From Prochlorococcus sp. AG-363-P06 (lineage in GTDB: Bacteria; Cyanobacteriota; Cyanobacteriia; PCC-6307; Cyanobiaceae), in contig QCGD01000003.1 in the NCBI GenBank assembly GCA_003280025.1, positions 62,001 to 126,000 of the forward strand: a stretch of DNA of 64,000 nt. Direction: 5' to 3'. Below the pieces are notes generated by a model. It was not told the origin of the DNA. It was given only the letters and a program-made list of their open reading frames with translations, and made no database searches. The position numbers and the translations under genes were made by a program. Of the stretch, positions 36,492 to 45,518 are shown one piece after another (within the stretch, counting starts at the first letter, position 1; each line of letters starts with the position of its first letter).

Positions 36492-36800
36492 TTAACCTTT
36501 TGACTCGCCTTTAGTAACCTTTTTAGGGAATGAAATTTTTTTTGAAAACATTTGGACCCCTGTAAAAATCATCCATAAAACCCCTAGAGAGTTAAGACAT
36601 ACATATATTAATTCCCCATTATCTCCAAGCCACTCACCCTCATGTATTGACATTAACCAATGAACATCATCTCTTGAGTAACCTAATAAATCTTTTGAAA
36701 CTCTGTAAAATAAACCAGTAACAGCTGATAAAAACAATGGAAGGAAAACCCAAGGAGCCAAGAATTTATGAAATTGCCTAGAATTAGAATAAAATTTCAT
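36492..36800 (-). CDS. PepSY-associated-type two-span membrane protein
   Basis: About 102 residues from the ATG at 36800, with two hydrophobic segments (FLAPWVFLPLFLSAVTGLFY and a second near the end, LIYVCLNSLGVLWMIFTGVQ) joined by a polar loop containing DDVHWLMSIHEGEWLG. The RQFHKFLAPW start and WLMSIHEGEW loop resemble PepSY-associated membrane helices with conserved histidines. Function unknown; such proteins sometimes accompany iron or heme systems. An in-frame start 14 codons upstream (36842) exists but adds a charged stretch. It lies 32 bp downstream-strand of rplS's start, before the divergent map gene. Confidence 0.7.
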   Translation of the reverse strand: MKFYSNSRQFHKFLAPWVFLPLFLSAVTGLFYRVSKDLLGYSRDDVHWLMSIHEGEWLGDNGELIYVCLNSLGVLWMIFTGVQMFSKKISFPKKVTKGESKG

Positions 36801-36894
36801 TTCTGTTTTCCTCTTATTTATTGATAGATTTAAGATAGCCAACTTTGATAATGGCTATTTTGATGATATTTAATTAATTCTATTATTTATTCCA

Positions 36895-37737
36895 ATGAAA
36901 CATTTTGCAGATCTATTATTAAATAAAAATAATTCTGACACTAATAATGATCAAGTTCCATTCATTCAACAAAGAAGAGGAATAGAAATAAAGTCTTCGC
37001 GTGAAATAAATCTGATGAAAAAATCTAGCAGAATAGTCGCTACGGTTTTAAGAGAAATCAATGATCTGATAAAACCAGGTATGAGTACAAAGGATTTAGA
37101 TGATTTTGCAGAAAAAAGAATAAGAGATTTTGGAGCAGTGCCAAGTTTTAAGGGTTATCATGGTTTCCCTTCTAGTATTTGTTCAAGTATTAACAACGAG
37201 GTTGTCCATGGAATTCCAAATAAAAATAAAATTATTAAAAACGGCGATCTTGTGAAAATTGATACAGGAGCATATCTTGATGGCTTTCATGGTGATAGTT
37301 GTATATCTATCTGTGTAGGAGAGGTTAGTGCACAGGCTAAAAAGCTTAGTAATGTAGCATTTGAGGCTTTATATGCTGGACTTTCAAAAATCAAATCAGG
37401 TAATACATTGCTTGATGTGGCTGGTGCAATTGAAGATACTGTAAAAAATAATGGATTTAGTGTTGTTGAAGATTATACAGGGCATGGAGTAGGAAGAAAT
37501 CTTCATGAAGAGCCTTCAGTCTTTAATTTTAGGACTAAAGAATTACCCAATGTAGTTCTTCGCGAAGGTATGACATTAGCTGTTGAACCTATCGTTAACG
37601 AAGGAAGTAAATTTTGCAAAACCCTAAATGATAGATGGACCGTAATTACAAAAGACGGTAAATTATCTGCTCAATGGGAGCATACAATAGTTGTTTTGAA
37701 AGATGGTATTGAAATATTGACAGATAGGGATTTCTAG
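36895..37737 (+). CDS. map: methionine aminopeptidase (type I)
   Basis: Removes the initiator methionine co-translationally. The five metal ligands are visible: two Asp in [16 protein letters not shown], the His in [12 protein letters not shown], Glu in [11 protein letters not shown] and Glu in WEHTIVV. The pita-bread fold starts at [18 protein letters not shown] (residues 31-48), and an N-terminal extension of about 28 polar residues precedes it. Length 280 fits a type I enzyme with a small extension. The 3' end overlaps the convergent SDR gene by 4 bp. Confidence 0.96.
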   Translation: MKHFADLLLNKNNSDTNNDQVPFIQQRRGIEIKSSREINLMKKSSRIVATVLREINDLIKPGMSTKDLDDFAEKRIRDFGAVPSFKGYHGFPSSICSSINNEVVHGIPNKNKIIKNGDLVKIDTGAYLDGFHGDSCISICVGEVSAQAKKLSNVAFEALYAGLSKIKSGNTLLDVAGAIEDTVKNNGFSVVEDYTGHGVGRNLHEEPSVFNFRTKELPNVVLREGMTLAVEPIVNEGSKFCKTLNDRWTVITKDGKLSAQWEHTIVVLKDGIEILTDRDF

Positions 37738-38447
37738 CTATAAATATTTGTTTTTTTCAATAACTGACAATACAGATAATTATATAATTCTTTTATAGGG
37801 AAAAGAATGTAAGAAATAGGGTTTGGGCTAATAATTATTAAATAATTATTTGAATTAGCTAAAGTATAAATCTTTTCTGAGACGAATACTGGATTCAAAA
37901 TACCAATTGGATTTAATTCTGACTTAAAAGGACCTAAGATGATTTTCTTTATTTTAAATTTCTTCTTAGTATTTTTATCGAGAAGATTTTTTTTAAAAGA
38001 AACTAATTGACCAATCAATGATTTACTAACTTCGTAGGAAGGGTTTAAGGCCGGTAAAATTTCTGCTTCAGAGGTGTTTATCCAAATCTCTTTTAATCTC
38101 TTAGAATCTTTTGATAAAGCAATTTCTTCAAATAAATTTAATAATTTAAATGTACTTAATGCATTTATTTCTATTGAGTTTTCATAATTTACATTTTTAA
38201 TACTCGAATTATATATACCGTGGTTCAAAATTAAAATATCTATGTCTTTAAGATTTTCTTTTAATGTCAATTCTTTTCCACATTCCCATTCAATCCATTC
38301 ATTCGGAGATTCATGGTTTTTTTCATGGTTGTTTTTGCTATGTGTAAATCCAATTACTTTAAATCCTTTTTTACGAAATAATTTTGTTAATTCTTTTCCT
38401 AGAGCACCTGAAGCACCAGTGATACCTATAGTTTTTGAGATATTCAT
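37734..38447 (-). CDS. short-chain dehydrogenase/reductase-like protein
   Basis: An SDR-type Rossmann protein: the N-terminus has [17 protein letters not shown] (nucleotide-binding TGxxGxxG), ILNHGIYNS near residue 84 corresponds to the NNAG region, and [15 protein letters not shown] near 135 contains the YxxxK catalytic pair. About 237 residues from the ATG at 38447; a TTG four codons earlier is possible. A hydrophobic C-terminal region ([17 protein letters not shown]) hints at membrane association. The substrate is unknown. Confidence 0.8.
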   Translation of the reverse strand: MNISKTIGITGASGALGKELTKLFRKKGFKVIGFTHSKNNHEKNHESPNEWIEWECGKELTLKENLKDIDILILNHGIYNSSIKNVNYENSIEINALSTFKLLNLFEEIALSKDSKRLKEIWINTSEAEILPALNPSYEVSKSLIGQLVSFKKNLLDKNTKKKFKIKKIILGPFKSELNPIGILNPVFVSEKIYTLANSNNYLIIISPNPISYILFPIKELYNYLYCQLLKKTNIYS

Positions 38448-38607
38448 GTTATTTAGCAATTTTGTTTAATTTTGATAATAGAATAAAAAATTAGAAAGAA
38501 TTTTCTTGAAAGTATATTTTTAGATTTATTTGATTAAAACTCATAAATAAATGTTTGTTTAGTTCTTAAAAAATATTATCTTGAATTTATTGATGAATTA
38601 TTAAATT

Positions 38608-39717
38608 ATGAGCGATATATTATTAATCGGTTCCTGTGAATCATTTAGTGGGAAGTCTGCATTAGTACTTGGAATGGCAAAAAGACTTTTAGAAAATAAT
38701 AAAAAAGTACGTATTGGGAAGCCATTGGCAACTTGCATTGAACTTACCAGTCTCCCTTCAATGTCTTATGAGGGATTGATAGATGATGATGTTAAGTTTA
38801 TTGGCTCTACTTTAAATATTGAAGAAGAGAATTTAATTTCTTCAGTAGGTTTGTTGGATGATATATCAGCTGAAAAACGAATTGCTAATAAAGATTTACT
38901 TCCAGGGAGAGCCTTTGATCAAATTCAGGAGTTATTAGATGATGATTTTGAAGGGTTAAATATTCTTGAAGCAGCTGGTAGTCTTCATGAAGGAATGATT
39001 TATGGTCTAAGTCTTCCACAGCTTGCAAAGACTTTAAATGCGAAAGTGCTAATAGTAAATATATGGGAGGATTGCAAAAGCGTAGACGCATTACTTGGTG
39101 CACAAAAACAACTGGGGGATCATCTTGCTGGAGTGGTACTAAATGCAGTTTTGCCAAAAGAAGTGGAAAAAATTAAAAAAACAATAATTCCTTCTCTTAA
39201 AGAGATGAATATTGAAGTGTTTGGAGTAATGCCTCAATCTCCATTACTGAGGAGTGTTACTGTCGGTGAGCTTATAAGAAGATTAGATGCCCAAGTAATT
39301 TGTTGCCAAGAAAAAGATGAATTACTTGTGGAGACATTAAGTATTGGAGCGATGGGTGTAAATTCTGCAATGGAATTCTTCAGAAGAAGAAGAAATATGG
39401 CCGTAGTGACTGGAGCTGATAGAACAGATATCCAACTCGCAGCTTTGGAAGCCTCCACACAATGTCTTATTTTGACAGGTTTGGGGGAACCTTTATCACA
39501 ATTGATACACAGAGCAGAGGAATTGGATGTGCCAATTTTAAAAGTAGAATTAGATACTCTGGCAACTGTAGAAATTATTGAACAAGCTTTTGGTCATGTC
39601 AGAATACATGAATCAATTAAAGCCTCTTATGCTGTTCAATTGGTCCAAGAACATGTAAATCTAAAAAGAATTCTTGAAAAGATAGATTTTCCCTGCAATT
39701 TTTCAGATAAATGCTAA
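38608..39717 (+). CDS. BioD-like/DRTGG-domain protein of the phosphotransacetylase N-terminal type
   Basis: A 369-residue protein like the N-terminal half of long phosphotransacetylases. It has a BioD-type P-loop, IGSCESFSGKSALVLGMAKR, at residues 7-26, an EAAGSLHEG switch near 126 and VLIVNIWED near 150. A DRTGG-like domain spans about 215-320 (VTVGELIRRLD, then RNMAVVTGADRTD). The acetyl-transferring catalytic domain of Pta is absent. Known relatives are annotated as cobyrinic acid synthase-like or DRTGG proteins; the function is not established and may be nucleotide sensing. It lies 25 bp before the DprA-like gene, probably the same operon. Confidence 0.78.
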   Translation: MSDILLIGSCESFSGKSALVLGMAKRLLENNKKVRIGKPLATCIELTSLPSMSYEGLIDDDVKFIGSTLNIEEENLISSVGLLDDISAEKRIANKDLLPGRAFDQIQELLDDDFEGLNILEAAGSLHEGMIYGLSLPQLAKTLNAKVLIVNIWEDCKSVDALLGAQKQLGDHLAGVVLNAVLPKEVEKIKKTIIPSLKEMNIEVFGVMPQSPLLRSVTVGELIRRLDAQVICCQEKDELLVETLSIGAMGVNSAMEFFRRRRNMAVVTGADRTDIQLAALEASTQCLILTGLGEPLSQLIHRAEELDVPILKVELDTLATVEIIEQAFGHVRIHESIKASYAVQLVQEHVNLKRILEKIDFPCNFSDKC

Positions 39718-39742
39718 TTTCAAATATAGAAACCATTTTATT

Positions 39743-40255
39743 TTGAGTCGTTCTTTAGACCTCCCTGCAACTGAAGGTGTTGACACCTTAGCTCAGGAAC
39801 TCGCAAAACTTCAGGATAATGGAAAAAGAAGGATTGCTTTCTTGGGAAGTAGACATGTTCCTGTCGTTGATATCCATTTAATTGAATTAATTGCCAGGTC
39901 TTTGGCAGAAGAAGGTCACAATATTATAACTTCAGGATCTCAAGGAGTTAATGCAGCTGTTATTAGAGCTGTTCTAGATATTGATCCATCATTATTAACT
40001 GTCTTATTACCACAAAGCCTTGATAGACAATTACCTGAAATTATGGATCTCTTAGAAAGAGTGATGCACTTGGTTGAAAAAAGTGAGAATGATGAACTAC
40101 CTTTGCCTCTTGCAAGTAGCCTATGTAACCAAGAAATTATTACTAGATGTGATCAGTTAATATGTTTTGCTTTTCATGACAGTGAAACTTTATTAAATAG
40201 TTGTAGATGTGCTGAAGAGATGGGAAAAGTGGTTAGTTTGTTATTTTTTGATTAA
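39743..40255 (+). CDS. DprA/LOG-like Rossmann-fold protein, unknown function
   Basis: A 170-residue protein with a nucleotide-binding Rossmann look: RRIAFLGSRHVPVVD near residue 29, HNIITSGSQGVNAAVIRAVL near 60 (the GSxGVNAA segment is like the GGxxGxMxA loops of LOG and DprA proteins), and a hydrophobic C-terminus. It is much shorter than DprA (about 360) and lacks its SAM and winged-helix parts, so a recombination role is doubtful. The start is TTG at 39743. It follows the DRTGG-domain gene by 25 bp and looks co-expressed with it. Confidence 0.7.
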   Translation: MSRSLDLPATEGVDTLAQELAKLQDNGKRRIAFLGSRHVPVVDIHLIELIARSLAEEGHNIITSGSQGVNAAVIRAVLDIDPSLLTVLLPQSLDRQLPEIMDLLERVMHLVEKSENDELPLPLASSLCNQEIITRCDQLICFAFHDSETLLNSCRCAEEMGKVVSLLFFD

Positions 40256-40321
40256 ATTAAATTCTTTTTTTGTCTTAAAATTTTATTTACGGTAATAATA
40301 AAATTGCATTAAAATTTTATA

Positions 40322-40819
40322 ATGGCAGAAAATTTTTCATTTGATGTAGTTTCAGATTTTGACAGACAAGAATTAGTTAATGCTTTGGATCAAGTTAAAA
40401 GGGATATTTCACAACGTTACGATCTTAAAGGAACAGATACTGAAGTGGAATTGGAAAAAGAAAATATTGTTATTAGGACGAATAGTGAACTAACATTAAA
40501 TGCTGTAAATGACATAATTAGACAGAAGGCAATTAAAAGAAAATTATCTTTGAAAATTTTCGATTACGGTTCAATAGAGATAGTAAGTGGCAATAAAGTA
40601 AAACAAAATATTGTTCTCAAACAAGGCCTTAACCAAGAAATTGCAAAAAAAATCAGTAAAAATATAAGAGATCAAATTAAAAAAATTAACGTTAGCATAA
40701 ATGGAGAAACTCTTAGAATAGTAAGTAAAAGTAAAAATGATCTGCAATTAGCAATTAAACTTCTTGATGAAATGGAAGAGACTTACAACATCCCTCTCAG
40801 GGCTAATAATTATAGATAA
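40322..40819 (+). CDS. YajQ-family nucleotide-binding protein
   Basis: A 165-residue protein with two ferredoxin-like (KH-like) domains typical of YajQ/UPF0234: FSFDVVSDFDRQELVNALDQ (residues 4-23) at the N-terminus, QRYDLKGTDTEVEL near 34, and RIVSKSKNDLQLAIKLL near the end. Some family members bind cyclic di-GMP, others tRNA or nucleic acid; the ligand here is unknown. ATG at 40322. It lies 25 bp before the small gene at 40845. Confidence 0.93.
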   Translation: MAENFSFDVVSDFDRQELVNALDQVKRDISQRYDLKGTDTEVELEKENIVIRTNSELTLNAVNDIIRQKAIKRKLSLKIFDYGSIEIVSGNKVKQNIVLKQGLNQEIAKKISKNIRDQIKKINVSINGETLRIVSKSKNDLQLAIKLLDEMEETYNIPLRANNYR

Positions 40820-40844
40820 AATTTTGAAAACCTTATTACTATAG

Positions 40845-41054
40845 ATGACAAATTACCCAGAATCTCTTGTTAAAGAATTGTGTTTGAAGGTAAAAGAATA
40901 TCCTCGGTTTTCGATCGATGAAATAGAAAAATTTTGTTGGATGGCAGCACATGAGCATAAGCATGGAGTCTTACCTTCTGAATATGATATTAGAGAGATA
41001 GATGAGAATCTTTATTTAAAACTTTTGCAGGAATTTAAGTTGAATAATTCATAA
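40845..41054 (+). CDS. small hypothetical protein
   Basis: A 69-residue, acidic, cysteine-containing protein (SLVKELCLKVKEYPRFSIDE at 7-26, FCWMAAHEHKHGVLPSEYDI near 30). I do not recognise it. The His-Glu-His-Lys-His stretch and good composition suggest a real gene, and it follows the YajQ-like gene by 25 bp on the same strand. No membrane span or signal peptide. Function unknown. Confidence 0.65.
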   Translation: MTNYPESLVKELCLKVKEYPRFSIDEIEKFCWMAAHEHKHGVLPSEYDIREIDENLYLKLLQEFKLNNS

Positions 41055-41143
41055 AAGAATTATTAAAAAAATATTTTAATTAAATCTCTTATTAATGCAT
41101 TAATTAATTTATTAAATATGATTAGTCTTAAATTGAAAATTAA

Positions 41144-41950
41144 ATGTCAACATCTTTCAAGAATGTCACCCCTGCTGGCCCTGGGGGGACGGCGACACTG
41201 CTAATAGTATTGTCTTTTACTGGCTTTCTTTTACTGACTCAATCTCTCTTTGTAGTTCCATCTGGACAAGTTGCAGTAGTTACTACCTTAGGGAAAGTTA
41301 GTGGTCCTTCAAGAAGGGCTGGTTTGAATTTTAAAATACCCTTTATTCAGTCGGTATATCCTTTTGATATAAAAACTCAGGTACAACCTGAGAAATTTGA
41401 AACCCTCACAAAGGATCTTCAAGTTATAAGAGCAACAGCTACGGTTAAATATTCAGTCAAGCCTAATGAAGCAGGCAGGATTTTTAGAACTATTGCGAGT
41501 AGAAATAGTGATGTTTATCAAAAAATTGTGCAGCCATCTTTACTTAAAGCTCTGAAATCAGTTTTCTCCCAATATGAATTAGAGACTATTGCGACTGAAT
41601 TTGCTGTTATTTCAGAAAAAGTTGGTGATACAGTTGCTAAAGAATTAAACTCATTTGACTATGTTGATGTTAAAAGTCTAGATCTCACAGGATTAGAAAT
41701 CGCAGAGGAATATAGAGCTGCTATTGAACAAAAGCAAATAGCAGGGCAGCAATTGTTGAGAGCTAAAACAGAAGTAGAAATTGCAGAACAAGAAGCTCTT
41801 AGATATGAGACTTTAAATAAAAGTTTGGATGATCAGGTGCTGTTTAAATTATTTCTGGACAAATGGGATGGCAGTACACAAGTTGTTCCAGGATTGCCAG
41901 GCTCTGTGGGAGGGACTCCTCCTGTAATAGTAGGGGGGGGCAGGAGATAA
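41144..41950 (+). CDS. prohibitin/SPFH (band 7) membrane protein
   Basis: A 268-residue SPFH-domain protein: one N-terminal membrane span (about residues 16-34), then the band 7 domain starting VPSGQVAVVTTLGKVSGPSR (residues 37-56) with LTKDLQVIRATATVKYSV near 88, and a helical region with EIAEEYRAAIEQKQIAGQQL near 185. It belongs with prohibitin-like proteins, which form oligomeric rings in membranes and may protect or scaffold other proteins. The tail is Gly/Pro-rich and the last codons include a run of eight G. A strong terminator follows at 42005-42035. Confidence 0.92.
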   Translation: MSTSFKNVTPAGPGGTATLLIVLSFTGFLLLTQSLFVVPSGQVAVVTTLGKVSGPSRRAGLNFKIPFIQSVYPFDIKTQVQPEKFETLTKDLQVIRATATVKYSVKPNEAGRIFRTIASRNSDVYQKIVQPSLLKALKSVFSQYELETIATEFAVISEKVGDTVAKELNSFDYVDVKSLDLTGLEIAEEYRAAIEQKQIAGQQLLRAKTEVEIAEQEALRYETLNKSLDDQVLFKLFLDKWDGSTQVVPGLPGSVGGTPPVIVGGGRR

Positions 41951-42004
41951 AAGAAATAACTTTAAAAAATTTTTTAATTTGATTACAAGTTAATAATTAA
42001 TTTT

Positions 42005-42035
42005 AAACTCTTTAATCATTTAAAGAGTTTTTTTT
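42005..42035 (+). terminator. rho-independent terminator after the SPFH gene
   Basis: AACTCTTTAA and TTAAAGAGTT form a perfect 10-bp stem around the 4-nt loop TCAT, followed directly by T-rich sequence (eight T from the stem end). It is the clearest intrinsic terminator in the window and ends the + strand transcript 55 bp after the stop codon. Confidence 0.85.
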
Positions 42036-42070
42036 CTAAGAATTTATTTAGTTAAATAAAATAATTACTA

Positions 42071-43372
42071 TTAACTTTTAATAGCGTTGAAGGATTGGTC
42101 AAATACCTCTATTGTTTTATCGATTTCTTCTTCACTATGAGCTAATGATGTAAAACCTGCTTCAAATGGGCTTGGAGCTAAGTAAACACCTCTTTTAAGC
42201 ATTTCTCTGTGTAATTTCCCAAATAGTTCCGCATCATTACTTTTTGCGTCTTCAAAATTTCTTACTGGACCATCACATAGGAAAAATCCAAACATAGCAC
42301 TTACACTGCCACCAGTAATGGCAATACCATTATTTTCTGCAGATTGAATAATTCCTTCAATTAATCTCGTGGTTATTGTATCTAGCTTCTCGTAAGTACC
42401 TTCTTGTTTAAGTAATTCAAGAGTTTTTATACCGGCTGTCATTGCAAGAGGATTTCCGCTTAACGTACCTGCTTGGTAAACTGGGCCTGATGGTGCAACC
42501 ATAGACATAATTTCTTTTTTGCCTCCATAGGCTCCTACAGGTAATCCTCCACCAATAACTTTACCTAAAGTAGTTAAATCAGGAGTAACTCCAAATTTTT
42601 CTTGGGCACCTCCATAGCTAATTCTGAAGCCAGTCATAACTTCATCAAAAACTAATAAAGATCCATTCTCAGTTGTTAATTCTCTTAATCCTTCTAAGAA
42701 TCCTGGCTCAGGAGTAATAAATCCAGCATTTCCAACAATAGGCTCAAGAATAACTCCCGATATAGCATCAGGATTCTCCGAAAATAATTTTTTTACAGCC
42801 TCAAGATCATTGTAAGGTGCAGTAAGAGTGTTAGCGGTAGTTGTTCTTGGTACTCCAGGTGAATCTGGGAGGCCTAAAGTAGCTACACCTGAACCAGCTT
42901 TTACCAAAAACATATCCGCATGACCGTGATAACAACCGTCAAATTTAATTACTTTATCTCTCCCAGTAAATGCTCTCATTAGCCTTAGAACTGCCATACA
43001 TGCTTCTGTGCCACTATTGACAAATCTCACCATTTCTACCGAAGGGACAGCATCTATTACCATCTCAGCGAGTTTATTCTCTAGTACACATGGAGCCCCA
43101 AAACTAGTACCTTTTTCAATTGCTTCTTGCAAAGCTGTAGTTACTTCAGGATGCGCGTGACCACATATAGCTGGCCCCCAACTACCTATGTAATCAATAT
43201 ATCTATTGCCATCAATATCCCATGCGAAAGGACCTTTAACTCTGTCAAACACAATTGGCTGTCCCCCTACAGACTTAAAAGCTCTTACAGGTGAGCTGAC
43301 TCCACCAGGCATTAATTCTTTAGCAGCGGAGAAGACTTCTTGTGATTGGGTGCTATTTAATATTTCAGTCAC
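42071..43372 (-). CDS. hemL: glutamate-1-semialdehyde 2,1-aminomutase
   Basis: PLP enzyme that makes 5-aminolevulinate in the C5 heme/chlorophyll pathway. The PLP lysine is in [18 protein letters not shown] near residue 270; [17 protein letters not shown] near 206 and the DEVMTGFR motif near 242 ([17 protein letters not shown]) are diagnostic. The N-terminus has [18 protein letters not shown] (residues 19-36). Length 433 is normal. It shares the window with hemC and gltX of the same pathway but is not in an operon with them. The 232 bp upstream hold no gene. Confidence 0.97.
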   Translation of the reverse strand: MTEILNSTQSQEVFSAAKELMPGGVSSPVRAFKSVGGQPIVFDRVKGPFAWDIDGNRYIDYIGSWGPAICGHAHPEVTTALQEAIEKGTSFGAPCVLENKLAEMVIDAVPSVEMVRFVNSGTEACMAVLRLMRAFTGRDKVIKFDGCYHGHADMFLVKAGSGVATLGLPDSPGVPRTTTANTLTAPYNDLEAVKKLFSENPDAISGVILEPIVGNAGFITPEPGFLEGLRELTTENGSLLVFDEVMTGFRISYGGAQEKFGVTPDLTTLGKVIGGGLPVGAYGGKKEIMSMVAPSGPVYQAGTLSGNPLAMTAGIKTLELLKQEGTYEKLDTITTRLIEGIIQSAENNGIAITGGSVSAMFGFFLCDGPVRNFEDAKSNDAELFGKLHREMLKRGVYLAPSPFEAGFTSLAHSEEEIDKTIEVFDQSFNAIKS

Positions 43373-43604
43373 AGTTTAAATGAGTGGAGCTTTGAGAAAA
43401 AATTTCATAATGTTCTAAAATTAGAAATAAGTAAAAATTTTGTCAATATAAATATGAAATACTACATTATGATATTTTTAATGCGATAGTTCGGATTGTA
43501 AATAATTAATTTTGAGAAAAAATTGATATAAGTCATCACTAATTTGAGAAACCTCTTTTGTGAGAAGCATTTTCAAGGTTAAGGAAGGTTGATATATAAA
43601 TAAA

Positions 43605-44450
43605 TTATATTTCGAAAAAATCCTCTTCTTCATCAAAGTAATCTTCATTTGAATTATCTAAATCTAGATTAATCATTACAGGGGCATGATCACTGGGTTG
43701 TAAATTTTCTCTTGGATTACTGTCTATTACACAACTCTTAAGTTTTGATGTAAGTGCTTTACTTATGTAAATATGATCTATTCTCCAACCTTTATTTAAT
43801 TCATATGCATTATTACGGTAATCCCACCAACTCCAATGGCCTTTATTCTTTTCATAAATCCGAAAAGAATCTATTAGTCTCCCCTTAAGAACATTGTTAA
43901 GGGCATTTCGTTCAATCTCAGAAGCCATTATTCCTCCCTCATATCTTTCAGGGGTATGAATATCCTTACTAGAAGGAGCAATATTGAAATCACCAAGAAG
44001 GCAAATTAATTCGCCTTTCTTTTCTTGCTTATCTAAAAATGAAGATAAACAATTTAACCAATTAATTTTATAGTCAAACTTTTCAGAATGTAATGAAGAC
44101 CCATTTGGAACATACACATTTATAATTTTCACTCCGTTTATATCAGCACTAAGTAACCTTTTCTGATCTTCAAATTTGTTTGCATCCTTTTCATCTCCTG
44201 AAAAGCCGCTAAATCCTTTAATTACATTCTCAGGTTTAATTTTACTTAGTATTGCAACACCATTGTAGGATTTTTGTCCAAAAGCTATTACTTCATACCC
44301 TAATAGCTCAAAAGGCTTAATTGGGAAATCATTGTCCACAACTTTTGTTTCTTGAAGACAAAGAACATCTGGATTAACTTGATTAATCCAATTGATTATT
44401 TGAGAAAGTCTTGTCCTTACAGAATTTACATTCCAAGTTGCTATTAACAA
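43605..44450 (-). CDS. xthA: exodeoxyribonuclease III (AP endonuclease)
   Basis: Class II AP endonuclease and 3'-exonuclease of base excision repair. Motifs in order: WNVNSVRTR at residue 6, CLQETKVVDNDFP near 31 with the metal-binding glutamate, YNGVAILSK near 61, LLGDFNIAP near 150 and PSDHAPVMINL near 252 with the catalytic DH pair. Length 281 is slightly longer than E. coli XthA because of an acidic C-terminal tail. The start is TTG at 44450, preceded in frame by a stop two codons earlier. Confidence 0.95.
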   Translation of the reverse strand: MLIATWNVNSVRTRLSQIINWINQVNPDVLCLQETKVVDNDFPIKPFELLGYEVIAFGQKSYNGVAILSKIKPENVIKGFSGFSGDEKDANKFEDQKRLLSADINGVKIINVYVPNGSSLHSEKFDYKINWLNCLSSFLDKQEKKGELICLLGDFNIAPSSKDIHTPERYEGGIMASEIERNALNNVLKGRLIDSFRIYEKNKGHWSWWDYRNNAYELNKGWRIDHIYISKALTSKLKSCVIDSNPRENLQPSDHAPVMINLDLDNSNEDYFDEEEDFFEI

Positions 44451-44522
44451 TTTTCATCAAATTTATGTAGAATAAAATTAACAGATAATTCTTGATAATA
44501 AATTATTTTGAAATTAATCAAA

Positions 44523-44819
44523 ATGAAAAGTTTTTTTCTTCAATATTTCATAAATACAAAATATATTTTCTGTTTTTTTATTGCATTACTTATCTTTAGT
44601 CCAGATTTATTAAATGCAGAAGAGTCATATCTAGAAGAAATGAGAATAGATAGCTCAACAAAATTTGATGAAAAAAACACTTCGTTGCCAACTAATCCAT
44701 TTGAAATTGTTGAGATGATTAGAAGGGCTAATAGTTTGAATGATGCAACGTTACCATCTGCTGCTATTGATGAGGCTTTAAAGTCTTTTAATATTATTGA
44801 CGAAAAAGAAAGACTTTAA
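44523..44819 (+). CDS. exported hypothetical protein
   Basis: About 98 residues from the ATG at 44523. The first 35 residues form a signal peptide (basic start, hydrophobic IFCFFIALLIFSP, cleavage near LLNAEES). The mature part is short and polar, with IVEMIRRANSLNDATLPSAA near the end suggesting a helix. I do not recognise the family. It lies 38 bp before the gene at 44858, so the two may be co-transcribed. A TTG start five codons upstream (44508) is an alternative. Confidence 0.65.
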   Translation: MKSFFLQYFINTKYIFCFFIALLIFSPDLLNAEESYLEEMRIDSSTKFDEKNTSLPTNPFEIVEMIRRANSLNDATLPSAAIDEALKSFNIIDEKERL

Positions 44820-44857
44820 TTCAATAAATCATTTTTTTACAAGTTTCTAATTTAAAT

Positions 44858-45454
44858 ATGATTAAAAGTCCTATCCAGAAAGTTACTAATAACTTGCAGT
44901 ACAGAGCAATCGGCATAGTTAATGGTGTTTACAACCCTCATGATAAAGAGCAATTAAATCGAGGGACTTTAATTGATGACAAAGGGCAAAAGATAGAAAC
45001 TGTAGTACTTGGCAAGGCTCTATCTTTGATAAGAAAATACATTGACTTAAAAAAGAGTTATTTTTGGATTGTTTATCCAAAAAATAAAAATACTCAAAAC
45101 CTACACTTACAAATTTCAGGTGTTTGGGATCCATACGAATTAAACGAAATTGGAAAAGAAAACTCGAAAAAAAATACTTTAGAAGTCTTGGATGAGTTGA
45201 ATTTAAGCGACAATTATTTTTCGATAAGAGGAGAGTTAGTATATATAAATACTAAGAAGAAAGAATTTATCATTAAAATTTGTTCCTCAAAACAATCAAA
45301 TAAATTAAAAAACAATAATTTTAAGCTTGTTATCGTAGGGGAACTCTCTCTTGATATTTTGAGAAACTTTTTGAGTTTGGAAGTGGTAAGGGAGGGAACT
45401 ACTTTACGAATGGTCAAATGCGAAGTCGTTGAAGAATTTTTATCTAAAAAGTAA
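44858..45454 (+). CDS. hypothetical cyanobacterial-type protein, unknown function
   Basis: A 198-residue soluble, basic protein without signal peptide. Visible segments are YRAIGIVNGVYNPHDKEQLN (residues 15-34), then VVLGKALSLIRKYIDL, HLQISGVWDPYELNEIG and a C-terminal KLVIVGELSLDI. The RAIGxVxGxY start with strand-rich pattern resembles a small OB-like beta-barrel protein seen in cyanobacterial genomes, but I cannot name a family with confidence. Function unknown. Confidence 0.7.
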   Translation: MIKSPIQKVTNNLQYRAIGIVNGVYNPHDKEQLNRGTLIDDKGQKIETVVLGKALSLIRKYIDLKKSYFWIVYPKNKNTQNLHLQISGVWDPYELNEIGKENSKKNTLEVLDELNLSDNYFSIRGELVYINTKKKEFIIKICSSKQSNKLKNNNFKLVIVGELSLDILRNFLSLEVVREGTTLRMVKCEVVEEFLSKK

Positions 45455-45518
45455 TAATTTTGAATTGATTGTTTGATCTTTACGGTACATTTTATTTACC
45501 TATAGAAACTTAGGATTT

